Positions 35,588 through 44,909 of a stretch of 64,000 nt of DNA are shown here, in pieces. Source of the DNA: Paenibacillus illinoisensis NBRC 15959 (GTDB taxonomy: Bacteria; Bacillota; Bacilli; Paenibacillales; Paenibacillaceae); the NCBI RefSeq assembly GCF_004000925.1, contig NZ_BIME01000003.1, forward strand, positions 62,001 through 126,000, given 5' to 3'. Under the pieces are notes generated by a model, which was given only the letters and a program-made list of their open reading frames with translations, had not been told where the DNA came from and did no database searches. The position numbers and the translations under genes are program-made. Position 1 is the stretch's first letter, and each line of letters opens with the position of its first letter.

Positions 35588-37810
35588 ATGTTTGATTGGC
35601 TTGGCTGGAGAAAAGGGTGGCCGTTATGGCGGTCGTATCGGTTGAACGCACATATCAAGAATGATGTGGAGCAGATTTTTGAGGGAATTGCCGAAACCAG
35701 GCGGCAGCTTCTACTGGATTGGGCAGATGAACAGTGGCGTCATATGGATCAATTCGTGTACCAGATCCAGTCAGCAGGACTTCTGGACACAGCACACATC
35801 GTACCAAATAGCAGCAAATGGGATGCATGCTTCAAAGCTGCGTACATCCGGGCAGCAGATAGCACGGAGATTTTTATGTTGGACGAACAGAATCAGGTTG
35901 TATTTTCTACATATAAAAAACATATTGGACAGATCTATGAAGATAACGAAGCTTCCATTGGACCAGGCTTGAAATATGCCAGAGCAGATGCGACCGGGAA
36001 AAGATGTCTCTATGGACCTTATTCAGATCCAGTGACCATGGAGATCGGGCCCCGCTCCTCCTCTTTTCACGATGATGTCACGCTCATGTTCATTGAACCC
36101 GTGCTGCAGGAAGGACGCTACATCGGTTCACTGTGCTGCCGAATCCCCAATGATGTGCTCGGGGACTTGATCCAACGGGAGTCCGGACACGTCTATCCCG
36201 ATTCGGGAGATAATTATCTCTTCATGGCCGAGTCGAAACTGCGCCCGCATCTGCAGCCAGGAACAGCTCTGTCTCGCAGCCGATTTGAGGATCATACATT
36301 TACACATGGCGAAAATCTCAAGGATGGTGTCACCACCCATTGGGGGATTGTATCCGTCAAAGAGCATACCGAACTGGAATTGATGTTCACCGACCCTTCC
36401 ACTGGGGAGCTGCATCCTGGCGTTGCTAATACCATTCGTAACGGATCGAATCTGTTTGCAGCCTATCCGGGCTATTCCGATTACCGTCACATTTCTGTTA
36501 TCGGCAAAGGCATCACCTTCCAGCTTCCCCACTGTCCCGATCGATGGGGCATGATGTGCGAAGGTGATTTGGAGGAAGTATACCGGGTACGCAGTATCGG
36601 CTGGCGTCAGTTCAAGCTGCACAGCCTGTTTATCGGTTTATCAGGCATTGGGGGAGCTGCCCTCGTATATGCCTTATCAGGAAGTGCATGGAGTGCAGCA
36701 GCTCTGGCGGCATTTAATATCATTTTGGGTTTGGTCACAGCAGATCAGCTGCAACGGAGACATCATCAACGTGTGCACGAGGACTTGCGGCGCATCAGCC
36801 GGTTTATACGGATTAACGCGGAGGGTCAGGGCGATCTGACCCAGCGGCTCGATACATCCGCTTTTGCACAGGATGAATCCGGTGAACTCGCAAAATGGAT
36901 CAATAACATGATTGACTCGCTCGAGGGCATCATGCTCAAGGTTCAGGTTGCCACCGTGGATGTAATGAACAACCAGTATCAGATGCGCACGTCCACCGAA
37001 ACAACCCAAGTTACGACCGAACGTGTCAATCATAAGATCGGATCCATGATCCACGGCATACGTGAACAGCTGGAGGATCTCGACCAAGCCAAGCTGGCTG
37101 CCGATCATATGCGTCTTACACTGCAGCAGCTGGAGGCCTCGGCCACAGAACAGATTGATGTCGCACGTCAGGAAGTGGAACGCATTGGCGGCAAAATGAC
37201 GCAGATCTCGGGGACCGTCAAGGATACCAACCGTACGATTCTTTCCTTTATGGAGACCATGCAGGACATTTACCGTGCACTGGCAGCCATCGATGAGATA
37301 TCCGCTCAAACCAACCTGCTTGCGCTGAATGCATCCATTGAAGCAGCACGTGTCGGAGAACATGGCCGCGGTTTCGCTGTCGTTGCCGGGGAGATTCGCA
37401 AGCTGGCTGAGCTGTCCCGTTCCTCTACCGAAGACATCCATCAGATTCTGAACAATATCACTACCGCGGCCGATACCGCGGCCCGCTCCATTCATGAAGG
37501 AGATCAGGTACTGGCTGAAGGCAGCACACTGGTTCAAGCAGCTGCACAACTGCTGCAAAGTGCGTCAGCTGAAGATTCGCAAAGGACACAGGTCGTGGAT
37601 CAAGTCGTTAGACTTATGGAAAATATCGCTGCCATCAGTCAACAAAACCGCTCCACGTCCGCAGAGGTGGAGACCGAGATGATGGCACTGCTCAGTGACA
37701 TGATGCATGTTCAACAGTCTTCGCATAATGTGGAAGCCATCACTGTATTTCTGCAGCAAATTGTGGGTCAATTCCAGCTGACTCATCCCGAAAAAATTGC
37801 TGCCACCTGA
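35588..37810 (+). CDS. Methyl-accepting chemotaxis protein with N-terminal sensor lacking a leading membrane helix
   Basis: This protein has 740 residues from the ATG at 35588 (GGGGTGG upstream). Unlike classical receptors, no membrane helix precedes the sensor: residues 1-345 are soluble. A hydrophobic hairpin at about 348-383 follows, then a HAMP-like region (about 395-450) and the signalling domain. The signalling tip is [20 protein letters not shown] near 568-588. The sensor is cache-like in parts ([17 protein letters not shown]) and ends with [18 protein letters not shown]. The topology suggests a cytoplasmic sensor tethered by two helices. The longer frame from 35399 has no good start. 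Confidence 0.85.
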   Translation: MFDWLGWRKGWPLWRSYRLNAHIKNDVEQIFEGIAETRRQLLLDWADEQWRHMDQFVYQIQSAGLLDTAHIVPNSSKWDACFKAAYIRAADSTEIFMLDEQNQVVFSTYKKHIGQIYEDNEASIGPGLKYARADATGKRCLYGPYSDPVTMEIGPRSSSFHDDVTLMFIEPVLQEGRYIGSLCCRIPNDVLGDLIQRESGHVYPDSGDNYLFMAESKLRPHLQPGTALSRSRFEDHTFTHGENLKDGVTTHWGIVSVKEHTELELMFTDPSTGELHPGVANTIRNGSNLFAAYPGYSDYRHISVIGKGITFQLPHCPDRWGMMCEGDLEEVYRVRSIGWRQFKLHSLFIGLSGIGGAALVYALSGSAWSAAALAAFNIILGLVTADQLQRRHHQRVHEDLRRISRFIRINAEGQGDLTQRLDTSAFAQDESGELAKWINNMIDSLEGIMLKVQVATVDVMNNQYQMRTSTETTQVTTERVNHKIGSMIHGIREQLEDLDQAKLAADHMRLTLQQLEASATEQIDVARQEVERIGGKMTQISGTVKDTNRTILSFMETMQDIYRALAAIDEISAQTNLLALNASIEAARVGEHGRGFAVVAGEIRKLAELSRSSTEDIHQILNNITTAADTAARSIHEGDQVLAEGSTLVQAAAQLLQSASAEDSQRTQVVDQVVRLMENIAAISQQNRSTSAEVETEMMALLSDMMHVQQSSHNVEAITVFLQQIVGQFQLTHPEKIAAT

Positions 37811-37937
37811 CGTTATCGTTGACGCGGATTGGAGAAATAGCTAAAATTTGATGCAACTGTTCTTTTGAATTTCGACATTGTCGTATCGTTCATTTTATAG
37901 AAGCTTTCCAATCTGAATCAATGAAAGGGTGGTCAGC

Positions 37938-38939
37938 ATGGAAATGCTCCAGGATTCGTTTGGCAGGATCCATGACTACATCCGTATTTCCGTTACGGAC
38001 CGCTGTAATTTGCGTTGTGTGTACTGCATGCCAGCTGAAGGCATGGAGTTCGCCCCGCATGATGAAATTATGAGCTACGAGGAAATCACCCAGGTGCTCA
38101 AGGTGCTCGCCCCGATGGGCATGCGCAAAGTTCGCCTGACTGGCGGTGAACCACTTGTACGCAAGGATCTGCATAAACTTGTTGGCATGATCTCGGCCAT
38201 CGACGGGATTGAGGATATTGCGTTGACGACCAATGCGCTCCTGCTGGATAAACAGGCCCAGGCACTGAAAGACGCTGGGTTAAACCGGATTAACATCAGT
38301 CTCGATTCCCTTCATGCGGACCGATTCTCCATGATTACCCGCGGAGGAGACGTCAATAAAGTGCTCAAGGGGATTGAAGCTGCAACGGCTGCTGGACTTG
38401 CGCCAATCAAGCTGAATGTGGTCCTGATGAAAGGCATCAATGATGATGAAATCAAGGATTTCATTGCGATGACGATCGATCAACCGCTGCATGTGCGTTT
38501 TATCGAATACATGCCCATCGGACATGCTTCGGATTCATGGCGCAAATCGTATCTCCCGCTGGAAACCGTCACCGATGTGTGTGCGGAAGCCGGCTGGACT
38601 GTAGAGAGCACATCCGGACCGGCAGGGAATGGTCCTTCCCGCAACATGAAGATTGCTGGTTCACAGGGAACCTTCGGCCTGATCCACCCGGTTAGCGATC
38701 ACTTCTGTGATAATTGCAACCGGCTGCGCCTGACGGCAGACGGACATATCAAGGCCTGCCTGTACTGGTCGGATGAGTACAATGTTCGCCGCTATGTTGA
38801 TGATCCGGATGCGATGGCTGCCCTCTTCCTCAAGGCACTCGGCACGAAGCCGAAGAACCATGAAATGGCGTTGGCGCTCGAGCAAAAAATGCAAAGCCAT
38901 ACCCCAACCGTACGGCGCATGTCCCAGATCGGTGGGTAG
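37938..38939 (+). CDS. moaA: GTP 3',8-cyclase MoaA (molybdenum cofactor biosynthesis)
   Basis: This 333-residue radical SAM enzyme performs the first step of molybdopterin synthesis. The radical-SAM cysteines are C23, C27 and C30 (CNLRCVYC). The second cluster is bound by C257, C260 and C274 in [18 protein letters not shown]. The protein ends in GG, as required for activity in MoaA. I use the ATG at 37938 over the GTG at 37929. No other moa gene is adjacent; mobA lies about 3.6 kb away on the opposite strand. Confidence 0.95.
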   Translation: MEMLQDSFGRIHDYIRISVTDRCNLRCVYCMPAEGMEFAPHDEIMSYEEITQVLKVLAPMGMRKVRLTGGEPLVRKDLHKLVGMISAIDGIEDIALTTNALLLDKQAQALKDAGLNRINISLDSLHADRFSMITRGGDVNKVLKGIEAATAAGLAPIKLNVVLMKGINDDEIKDFIAMTIDQPLHVRFIEYMPIGHASDSWRKSYLPLETVTDVCAEAGWTVESTSGPAGNGPSRNMKIAGSQGTFGLIHPVSDHFCDNCNRLRLTADGHIKACLYWSDEYNVRRYVDDPDAMAALFLKALGTKPKNHEMALALEQKMQSHTPTVRRMSQIGG

Positions 38940-39038
38940 GCCTTCTTTTAAACCCTATAATGGGTACGAACACATGAAGAAATTATGGACGTTAAGTGAG
39001 CTCAACCCACGTTGTGCTGCCAATACTAGCTTGTTATG

Positions 39039-39073
39039 AAGCCGCGAAGGAGATATCCTTTGCGGCTTTTTTT
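39039..39073 (+). terminator. Terminator downstream of moaA
   Basis: A stem of about 13 bp, AAGCCGCGAAGGA with TCCTTTGCGGCTT, encloses a 4-nt loop and is followed by seven T residues. The 100 bp between moaA and this hairpin contains no gene. Confidence 0.85.
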
Positions 39074-39252
39074 CATAAAATTCTAAGAGGATCACTATAA
39101 AATAGGACTTCCTTTTTCCTTTCTGCTACTAAAATTGTTACAATAAACGATGATTATATATAATGCCCTCTGGGTCTTCATAATTTTCGTGATCCTGACG
39201 ATGTATAGTCAATGAAAACCAAACAAATATACCGCACATAGGAGCTGACTGG

Positions 39253-40089
39253 ATGAACATTGTTGAAGCCATGGTCGCAGCAAGTCCATATTTCAAAATC
39301 ATGCTTAAGGGACATAATCTGATGATTGCTGTAACCGACACCGAGAAATTCTGGTATTATACACCCAGTGAAGATCTTGACCTCGGTATTAAGGCAGGTG
39401 ACCCCGTTTCACTTGAGGATCCTACACTGCGCCGCGCCCTGATCAACGGCGAAACTTCTGCCAATCATATTGAAGCACAGCATTACGGAACGGCCCTTAA
39501 TTCTACGGCTACGCCTCTGCGCGATGAAGCAGGAAACATTGTGGGTACCCTGGCCATTGGTTTCTCCCTCAAAAACGAAGAGCAGCTTGGACATTTCACC
39601 GAATTGATCAGCGGCATCAGCAGCAGGCTGACTGACATGGTCCAAACTGTAGCGGCCCAATCCGAAGAGCTGACTGCCTCCTCTTCACAGATTCTGGACA
39701 ATACCAAGGTCGCCGTTCAAAATGCAGCGGAAGTTAATAAAGTGGCCTCGTTTATCCGGGAAGTCTCTGAACAAACCAATTTACTCGGCCTCAACGCAGC
39801 TATTGAAGCGGCACGAGCGGGTGAAGCAGGCGCCGGATTCGGAGTAGTGGCCTCCGAAGTACGCAAGCTGTCCACCGGAACGAAGGAAGCTACCGTGAAT
39901 ATCGAACGCTCCCTCCAGGACGTACAGCATTCCATCCGCCAGATGGAGCAGGAGATTACGTCCATCTCCCAGTCCAGCACGCAGCAGGCTGAACTCGTCA
40001 CGGAATTCAGCGAGGTTATTGACCAGTTGAACAGTGTGAGTGAGGAACTGAAGTCCTTTATTCAATCCATGATTCTGAAGACAGAATAA
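39253..40089 (+). CDS. Soluble methyl-accepting chemotaxis protein (YfmS-like)
   Basis: This 278-residue cytoplasmic receptor has no membrane segment. Residues 1-120 form a PAS/cache-like input domain ([14 protein letters not shown] start, then [19 protein letters not shown]). The rest is a short signalling hairpin with [24 protein letters not shown] at the tip. Length and layout resemble Bacillus subtilis YfmS. AGGAGC precedes the ATG. It probably couples to CheA/CheW complexes encoded elsewhere. The ligand is unknown. Confidence 0.88.
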   Translation: MNIVEAMVAASPYFKIMLKGHNLMIAVTDTEKFWYYTPSEDLDLGIKAGDPVSLEDPTLRRALINGETSANHIEAQHYGTALNSTATPLRDEAGNIVGTLAIGFSLKNEEQLGHFTELISGISSRLTDMVQTVAAQSEELTASSSQILDNTKVAVQNAAEVNKVASFIREVSEQTNLLGLNAAIEAARAGEAGAGFGVVASEVRKLSTGTKEATVNIERSLQDVQHSIRQMEQEITSISQSSTQQAELVTEFSEVIDQLNSVSEELKSFIQSMILKTE

Positions 40090-40149
40090 CGATACACAGC
40101 AGCATGACCAGATGTTACGACTGGCTGCAGCTCAGCCTGTAACACCAAG

Positions 40150-40179
40150 AACCCCGCACGCTATCGTGCGGGGTTTTTC
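40150..40179 (+). terminator. Terminator of YfmS-like gene
   Basis: An 11-bp perfect stem, AACCCCGCACG with CGTGCGGGGTT, has a 4-nt loop and is followed by TTTTT. It also lies at the end of the convergent lysE gene, although T residues on that side are fewer. Confidence 0.9.
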
Positions 40180-40207
40180 TGATTTCTGAGCAAAAGTTCC
40201 CGGAACA

Positions 40208-40816
40208 TTACATATAAATCAGCTTCCACAGCATCATGGCCGCCATCACGATCATCACCACTGCCGATAACCGGTTAAAGACCAGACTGATCCGTCCAGT
40301 GGTATCTGTTCTTCCCATCCACCTTCCAGCACTTGCGAGTCCAAGGAACCATATCCACGAAACTGCCGCTGCCGTGATGGCAAAAGCAATCCGGTCCATC
40401 CCTTCATACTCAAGTGAACTGGTGCCAATGACAGCTACCGTATCCAGCAGCGCATGCGGATTAAGCAGGGATACGGAAGCGGCGAAGGCAATCTGACGTC
40501 CTGCACCCAATGCGGATGCTGACCCACTCACGGTTCCGGATGACTTCCATATGCTCCATGCCATATACAGCAGAAATGCACTGCCGCCTGCATACAACAC
40601 ACCCGAGAGCAGCGGCCACTGCAGCAAAATGAGGGACACCCCTCCGACCGCAGCTCCAATTAATAATGTATCGCTAATACCAGCAGTCACTACCGCCGGA
40701 AGTGCACGCAGTAAACTTCGCTGGCTCATCCCCTGGTTAAAAATAAACACGTTCTGCACGCCAAGTGGCAGGATCAGGCCAAACGCAAGTACCACAGCGT
40801 GAATAATTACACTCAT
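40208..40816 (-). CDS. LysE family amino acid exporter
   Basis: This 202-residue membrane protein has about six helices and LysE/ArgO features: PLGVQNVFIFNQG in the first loop and SLLNPHALLDTVAVIG with the conserved NPHA motif. It would export basic or other amino acids. It is divergent from a MocR-type regulator across a 179-bp region with repeats, so that regulator is the likely controller. The substrate cannot be read from sequence. Confidence 0.9.
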   Translation of the reverse strand: MSVIIHAVVLAFGLILPLGVQNVFIFNQGMSQRSLLRALPAVVTAGISDTLLIGAAVGGVSLILLQWPLLSGVLYAGGSAFLLYMAWSIWKSSGTVSGSASALGAGRQIAFAASVSLLNPHALLDTVAVIGTSSLEYEGMDRIAFAITAAAVSWIWFLGLASAGRWMGRTDTTGRISLVFNRLSAVVMIVMAAMMLWKLIYM

Positions 40817-40868
40817 TGTTCATCCCCCTTGTATATGTCTCTATATTAGAGGGGATGACTTACCGTGT

Positions 40869-40933
40869 GACCAACCAATAGGATGGCATGGAGACCAACC
40901 AAAATGATATAGTTGTCGGTATACCATTTTGGT
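40869..40933. promoter_or_regulatory. Repeats in lysE/mocR divergent region
   Basis: GACCAACCAA occurs twice as direct repeats (40869-40878 and 40893-40902), 24 bp apart. ACCAAAATG (40898-40906) is matched by an inverted CATTTTGGT (40925-40933). Direct repeats plus an inverted copy are typical of MocR/GabR-type operators, so this is the probable binding region of the adjacent regulator. Confidence 0.5.
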
Positions 40934-40995
40934 GTACAAATTCGGTATAAAAATAAATTCCTGAATCACCTTATCCCACGGGAGGCAAGCGCAGC

Positions 40996-42486
40996 ATGAA
41001 GCATTCCGATCCAAGACAAGGTATTGACTGGAAACCTGATCCTGCAATCCCCCTGTCTCTATTCCGTCAGATTGAAATATATATCCGTGAAAAAATAACG
41101 ACCGGAGAGTGGACCGCGGGCTACCGTCTGCCTTCCCAGCGTGTACTGGCTCAGTCCATGGGCGTCAACCGCAGTACACTGGTCGCTGCGCTGGATAACC
41201 TGATCGCTGCCGGCATGATTGAAGGCAGACGCGGCGGAGGAACCTACGTCTCCGGTTCCGGCTGGCATGCACTTGCCCACGGGGCACCACCCAACTGGAA
41301 TGAAGCCATTGAGGAAGGCTGGTATTACCCCAACCTTCCTGAAGTACAGCTCATTAACCGTGCCGAGTTCCAGCCTGGCATCATTCGGCTCGGTACCGGA
41401 GAGCTTGCGCCTGAACTAATGCCGGAGGATGCCTTCAATGACATCCTGCGCTCCCTCTCGGAACGCTCCCGTACGTTAAACTACCTTCAGCCTCAAGGCA
41501 GCCTGGAGCTCCGTGAGGCCTTGTCTGACTATTTGCTGACTTGCGGCATTCAGGCGTCCCCCAGTGCCATTCTAATTGTCTCGGGCTCGCTGCAGGCGCT
41601 GCATTTGATATCGGTGGGCCTGCTTCCCCGCGGGTCGGCTGTCCTGCTGGAGAAGCCCTCCTACCTCTATTCCATACATGCCTTTCAATCCGCCGGATTA
41701 AAAATGCATGGCGTTCCCATGGATGCAGGTGGATTACACATACCGCGTCTGGAAGATATGATCGAGGGAGGCACTCATCAGGGACATTCTTCGCCGCTGC
41801 TCTACACCATACCAAGTTTTCACAATCCGACGGGTTCCGTCATGAGTGATACTCGCCGAAACGAGTTAATGTCTGCAGCCCGTGCCGGAGGCCTATCCAT
41901 TCTGGAGGATGCTGCCTACACGGACCTATGGCTGGACATGCCCCCGCCGCTATCGTTAAAAGTGAGGGACACGGATGGCCGCGTGCTTCATATGGGCACA
42001 CTGTCCAAGGCTGTCAGCCCTGGTCTGCGTCTGGGCTGGCTGGTAGGACCTGAGCCGGTTATTCGCCGCCTGGCAGACATCAAGATGCAAACGGACTATG
42101 GCACCAGTTCACTGGCGCAGGAAGCGGCCACACTCTGGTTTGCAGAAGGATATCACACACGGCACATGGAGCGTCTGCGGCCAGAGCTTCGCCGCCGGAG
42201 GGACTTTATGCTGGATCTGCTGGAACGTTACTTCAACAGCATTGCAGAGTGGAACAAACCAGCCGGAGGCTTTTACATCTGGCTCAGGTTCACTGCCGGC
42301 CCCCTTTCGATCCGCCAGCTGTTCCATGCCTGCCTCCAGGATGGGGTGCTCATTCACCCTGGCTTTCTGTACGACCGCCTCGATGCGGACCACCTCAGAC
42401 TCTCCTATGCGTATGCTTCGGAAGAAGAGATGGAGCGTGGAATGCAGCTGTTAGCCAAAGCAGCCAGAAACCTGCTGGAACCATAA
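40996..42486 (+). CDS. MocR family regulator (GntR HTH fused to aminotransferase fold)
   Basis: This 496-residue protein has an N-terminal GntR winged helix (about 20-90, GYRLPSQRVLAQSMGVNRSTL) and a class I aminotransferase-like domain. The latter includes YTIPSFHNPTGSVM and the PLP Lys in HMGTLSKAVSPGLRLGW. MocR proteins use PLP and an amino acid to control a neighbouring gene, here probably lysE. GGGAGGC precedes the ATG. Confidence 0.92.
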   Translation: MKHSDPRQGIDWKPDPAIPLSLFRQIEIYIREKITTGEWTAGYRLPSQRVLAQSMGVNRSTLVAALDNLIAAGMIEGRRGGGTYVSGSGWHALAHGAPPNWNEAIEEGWYYPNLPEVQLINRAEFQPGIIRLGTGELAPELMPEDAFNDILRSLSERSRTLNYLQPQGSLELREALSDYLLTCGIQASPSAILIVSGSLQALHLISVGLLPRGSAVLLEKPSYLYSIHAFQSAGLKMHGVPMDAGGLHIPRLEDMIEGGTHQGHSSPLLYTIPSFHNPTGSVMSDTRRNELMSAARAGGLSILEDAAYTDLWLDMPPPLSLKVRDTDGRVLHMGTLSKAVSPGLRLGWLVGPEPVIRRLADIKMQTDYGTSSLAQEAATLWFAEGYHTRHMERLRPELRRRRDFMLDLLERYFNSIAEWNKPAGGFYIWLRFTAGPLSIRQLFHACLQDGVLIHPGFLYDRLDADHLRLSYAYASEEEMERGMQLLAKAARNLLEP

Positions 42487-42492
42487 CCAATA

Positions 42493-42545
42493 ACCACACA
42501 GGACCATGAGGATGTCTCACCAGGTCTTGTGTGGTCAAAGGCGGG
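42493..42545. terminator. Possible hairpin between mocR and mobA
   Basis: ACCACACAGGACC and GGTCTTGTGTGGT can pair over 13 bp with one wobble. No T-run follows on either strand, so its role in termination is uncertain. The flanking genes are convergent. Confidence 0.4.
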
Positions 42546-42572
42546 TTCTCGTCTAGATGTAATGCATACTGC

Positions 42573-43202
42573 TCACATGCTCGGCGGACGCTTGCCTACC
42601 AAATCCTGATACTCCTGCATGGTGTTCATATTGATTAACTGTGCTGCTGCATCCCGGATTCCTGCCTTTTCCAGATCCTCTGCTTCCACATACCGACACC
42701 CAATCTCCTCCAGCCAGCGAGTGACCCGCAAGCGGTCTTCGATCAGGCACTGTTCTAGGCTGGGAAGTACATCGATATGATAAATGCCTACCAGTGGATG
42801 GACCCGTCCTTCCAACCGCGGCACCATCGCGGGATGTGTCTTGTCCGATACAGCTAACCGTTGCAATGTGGTAAATAAGGAGGGCTGGACCAAAGGCATG
42901 TCACAGGCACAGGCCAGATTCCACTCGGTCTCCGATGCTTCAAGTGCGGCATGCAGGCCGGCCAGCGGTCCCTTTCCAGGGTAGCCATCCTCAACACACG
43001 TATAACCGAGCGCTTGATAAGCATTCGCATTGGGTCCGGCAGCAACGATGACACGGGATACTGCAGGAGCTATAGCCGATGCCACATGCTCCAGAACAGT
43101 GGAGCCATCCAGAGGCAGCAGTGCCTTGTTGGAACCCATCCGGCTGGATAAGCCCCCTGCCAGTATAATGCCAGTCCATTCCTTCATGTCCACGGTTATC
43201 AT
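42573..43202 (-). CDS. mobA: Molybdenum cofactor guanylyltransferase MobA
   Basis: This 209-residue nucleotidyltransferase attaches GMP to molybdopterin. The N-terminal signature ILAGGLSSRMGSNKALL binds GTP, and the metal/catalytic Asp region is ACACDMPLVQP. The start is uncertain: an ATG at 43202 is very close to GGAAGGG, while a GTG three codons later is better spaced. With moaA in the window, this indicates that the organism makes a bis-MGD type cofactor for enzymes encoded elsewhere. Confidence 0.9.
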   Translation of the reverse strand: MITVDMKEWTGIILAGGLSSRMGSNKALLPLDGSTVLEHVASAIAPAVSRVIVAAGPNANAYQALGYTCVEDGYPGKGPLAGLHAALEASETEWNLACACDMPLVQPSLFTTLQRLAVSDKTHPAMVPRLEGRVHPLVGIYHIDVLPSLEQCLIEDRLRVTRWLEEIGCRYVEAEDLEKAGIRDAAAQLINMNTMQEYQDLVGKRPPSM

Positions 43203-43301
43203 CCCTTCCGGCTCTCATATAATAAACTTATTCTATACATTGAATCCCCTTTCAACAAATGATACATTGTAGAATATTGATTCTGAAAGGAATGGCTCTA
43301 T

Positions 43302-44531
43302 TTGGACAGATATGCACCCGGAAGAGGCAATCCCTCTTTGGTTTCGCTGAAGCTATATAACTTTTTCATATACGGAGCCATCTCCATCTTCGCCGGCTTC
43401 CTCCAATTGTATCTGCAGGAGATCGGCATGACCAAGCTGGAAATTGGCAGTCTGATGGCGATCGGCCCTTTTGTCTCTTTATTTGCCAATCCGTTCTGGG
43501 GCTTCTGGAGCGACAAGTCCCGCAATATTCGCATCATCCTGATGATGATGATGGGGGGCACCTTTGTGCTGGCCCAAGCGGTCTTTCATGCGCCGACCTA
43601 TGCCTGGATCTATGGAGCCATGATCTTCTTTTATTTCTTCCAAAGTCCGCTGTTTGCCCAAACCAACAGTCTTATTCTCGGGTATATCGATGGGACCACG
43701 CAGAAATTCGGTACATTCCGGCTGTGGGGCTCCCTCGGCTGGGCTCTGACTGCGGCAGCAGCAGGACCGCTTATCGACCGCCTGGGCGTGGGCAGTGTTT
43801 CGATTGTCTTTGCCTGCATGATTGCCATCGCCTTTGCGTTTGCCATGTTTCTGCCAAGGCAGCCCATTGCTTCGGATACCCCAGTGGTCACGTTCCGCCG
43901 CTTCGGCAGGGTAATGTTCAATCCGTATTTCATGACGTTTATCGGACTGGGTGTGCTGGTGTCGGTTCCGAATGCGATGAACAGTACATTTATGTCTCTC
44001 TATATTACAGAGATGGGCGGCAACAAACAGATGGTCGGGTGGGCCATCTTCACGTCATCCATTCTTGAAGTAGGTGTCTTCCTGCTGCTGGATCGCTTTT
44101 TGAAACGAAAAATGAGCATGCTGCTTGCAAGCCTTGTACTCGTCAGCCTGCTGTTCGCCGTTCGTTGGCAGCTGATGGCCGAGGCCGTTAACCCGCTGGA
44201 GATTGTATTCATTCAGTTGATGCACTCCATTACATTTGGAGGATACTTCTATGTGGGTACCCAGCTGACCATGCTGTTTATTCCAAGACCTTATCGTTCC
44301 TCTGGCCAAGCTGTGTATACGATGGCCTGGGGCGGTATATCCGGTGTTATTGCCGGCTTGTTCGGCGGCTGGTTGTTCCAGAGCTTCGGTGCCGAGGTTA
44401 TGTATAACATTGGCGTCTTCTTCTCTCTCATTGGTGCGGCAGGCTTTGGCGTCATGTGGCTGATCAATCGCAGAAATGGCTACCAGCCTATTGTATTAAC
44501 CGAGATGGGCAGCATGGATGAGGATGGGTAA
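43302..44531 (+). CDS. MFS transporter, LacY/nucleoside-symporter-like family
   Basis: This 409-residue protein has 12 predicted membrane helices. It has the MFS loop motif GFWSDKSRNIR after helix 2 and a KFGTFRLWGSLGWAL segment typical of the MFS_1-like (sugar or nucleoside symporter) group. The start is a TTG at 43302 with AAAGGA upstream. It is alone in its transcription unit; the substrate is unknown. Confidence 0.85.
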   Translation: MDRYAPGRGNPSLVSLKLYNFFIYGAISIFAGFLQLYLQEIGMTKLEIGSLMAIGPFVSLFANPFWGFWSDKSRNIRIILMMMMGGTFVLAQAVFHAPTYAWIYGAMIFFYFFQSPLFAQTNSLILGYIDGTTQKFGTFRLWGSLGWALTAAAAGPLIDRLGVGSVSIVFACMIAIAFAFAMFLPRQPIASDTPVVTFRRFGRVMFNPYFMTFIGLGVLVSVPNAMNSTFMSLYITEMGGNKQMVGWAIFTSSILEVGVFLLLDRFLKRKMSMLLASLVLVSLLFAVRWQLMAEAVNPLEIVFIQLMHSITFGGYFYVGTQLTMLFIPRPYRSSGQAVYTMAWGGISGVIAGLFGGWLFQSFGAEVMYNIGVFFSLIGAAGFGVMWLINRRNGYQPIVLTEMGSMDEDG

Positions 44532-44557
44532 TGTTTTGTTTCGCAGAGGTTGAACCT

Positions 44558-44750
44558 TTGGAGCTACACTAGGCCACTGCGTGGACAGAACAATCTTCGA
44601 TCGCTGTTATTCCCGGATTTTTATGAATTGTTAATATAGTGAGAAAATCCGGGCATAGCGTATGCTTTCGAAGTAGCTTTCCTGCAGAAAGCTTGTAGCG
44701 AACGCTTCGCTTCTCCAGCTTTATTCTGTCCTCTCCGTTATGGTGTATAT
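44558..44750. repeat. Structured palindromic intergenic element
   Basis: GGACAGAA (44583-44590) and TTCTGTCC (44724-44731) form outer arms. Inside are ATTCCCGGATTTT with AAAATCCGGGCAT (44609-44621 and 44644-44656), AGCTTTC with GAAAGCT (about 44675-44692), and AGCGAA with TTCGCT (44697-44709). The three inner hairpins inside one outer stem give a cloverleaf-like fold. No coding sequence is present. It resembles interspersed repeats of Paenibacillus genomes, but only one copy is in this window. Confidence 0.5.
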
Positions 44751-44795
44751 AAAAAGTTCAAACATTCAAACAAATGATTAAGAATTGTAGTAGAG

Positions 44796-44838
44796 AAAAA
44801 GGCGTCTCCATGGGCTTGTTGCCCCGGAGACGCCTTTT
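44796..44838. terminator. Bidirectional terminator between MFS gene and glnS
   Basis: A 13-bp perfect stem, AAAAGGCGTCTCC with GGAGACGCCTTTT, is flanked by A and T runs on both sides. It can serve glnS on the minus strand. Confidence 0.85.
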
Positions 44839-44909
44839 ACGTTTATGGCTCTAACTTGCAGCCTGACCTTAAACCCTATGCTTTACCTATTGTTGTACGT
44901 CTGTCTTAC

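Noticed and set aside
36677..37558. 293-codon minus-strand frame within the chemoreceptor gene
   Set aside because: It is antisense to the conserved signalling domain and has no supporting start or family match.
43203..43301. moaA and mobA as one molybdopterin cluster with the MFS gene as molybdate transporter
   Set aside because: The genes are on different strands and separated by unrelated genes, and the MFS protein does not resemble a molybdate carrier.
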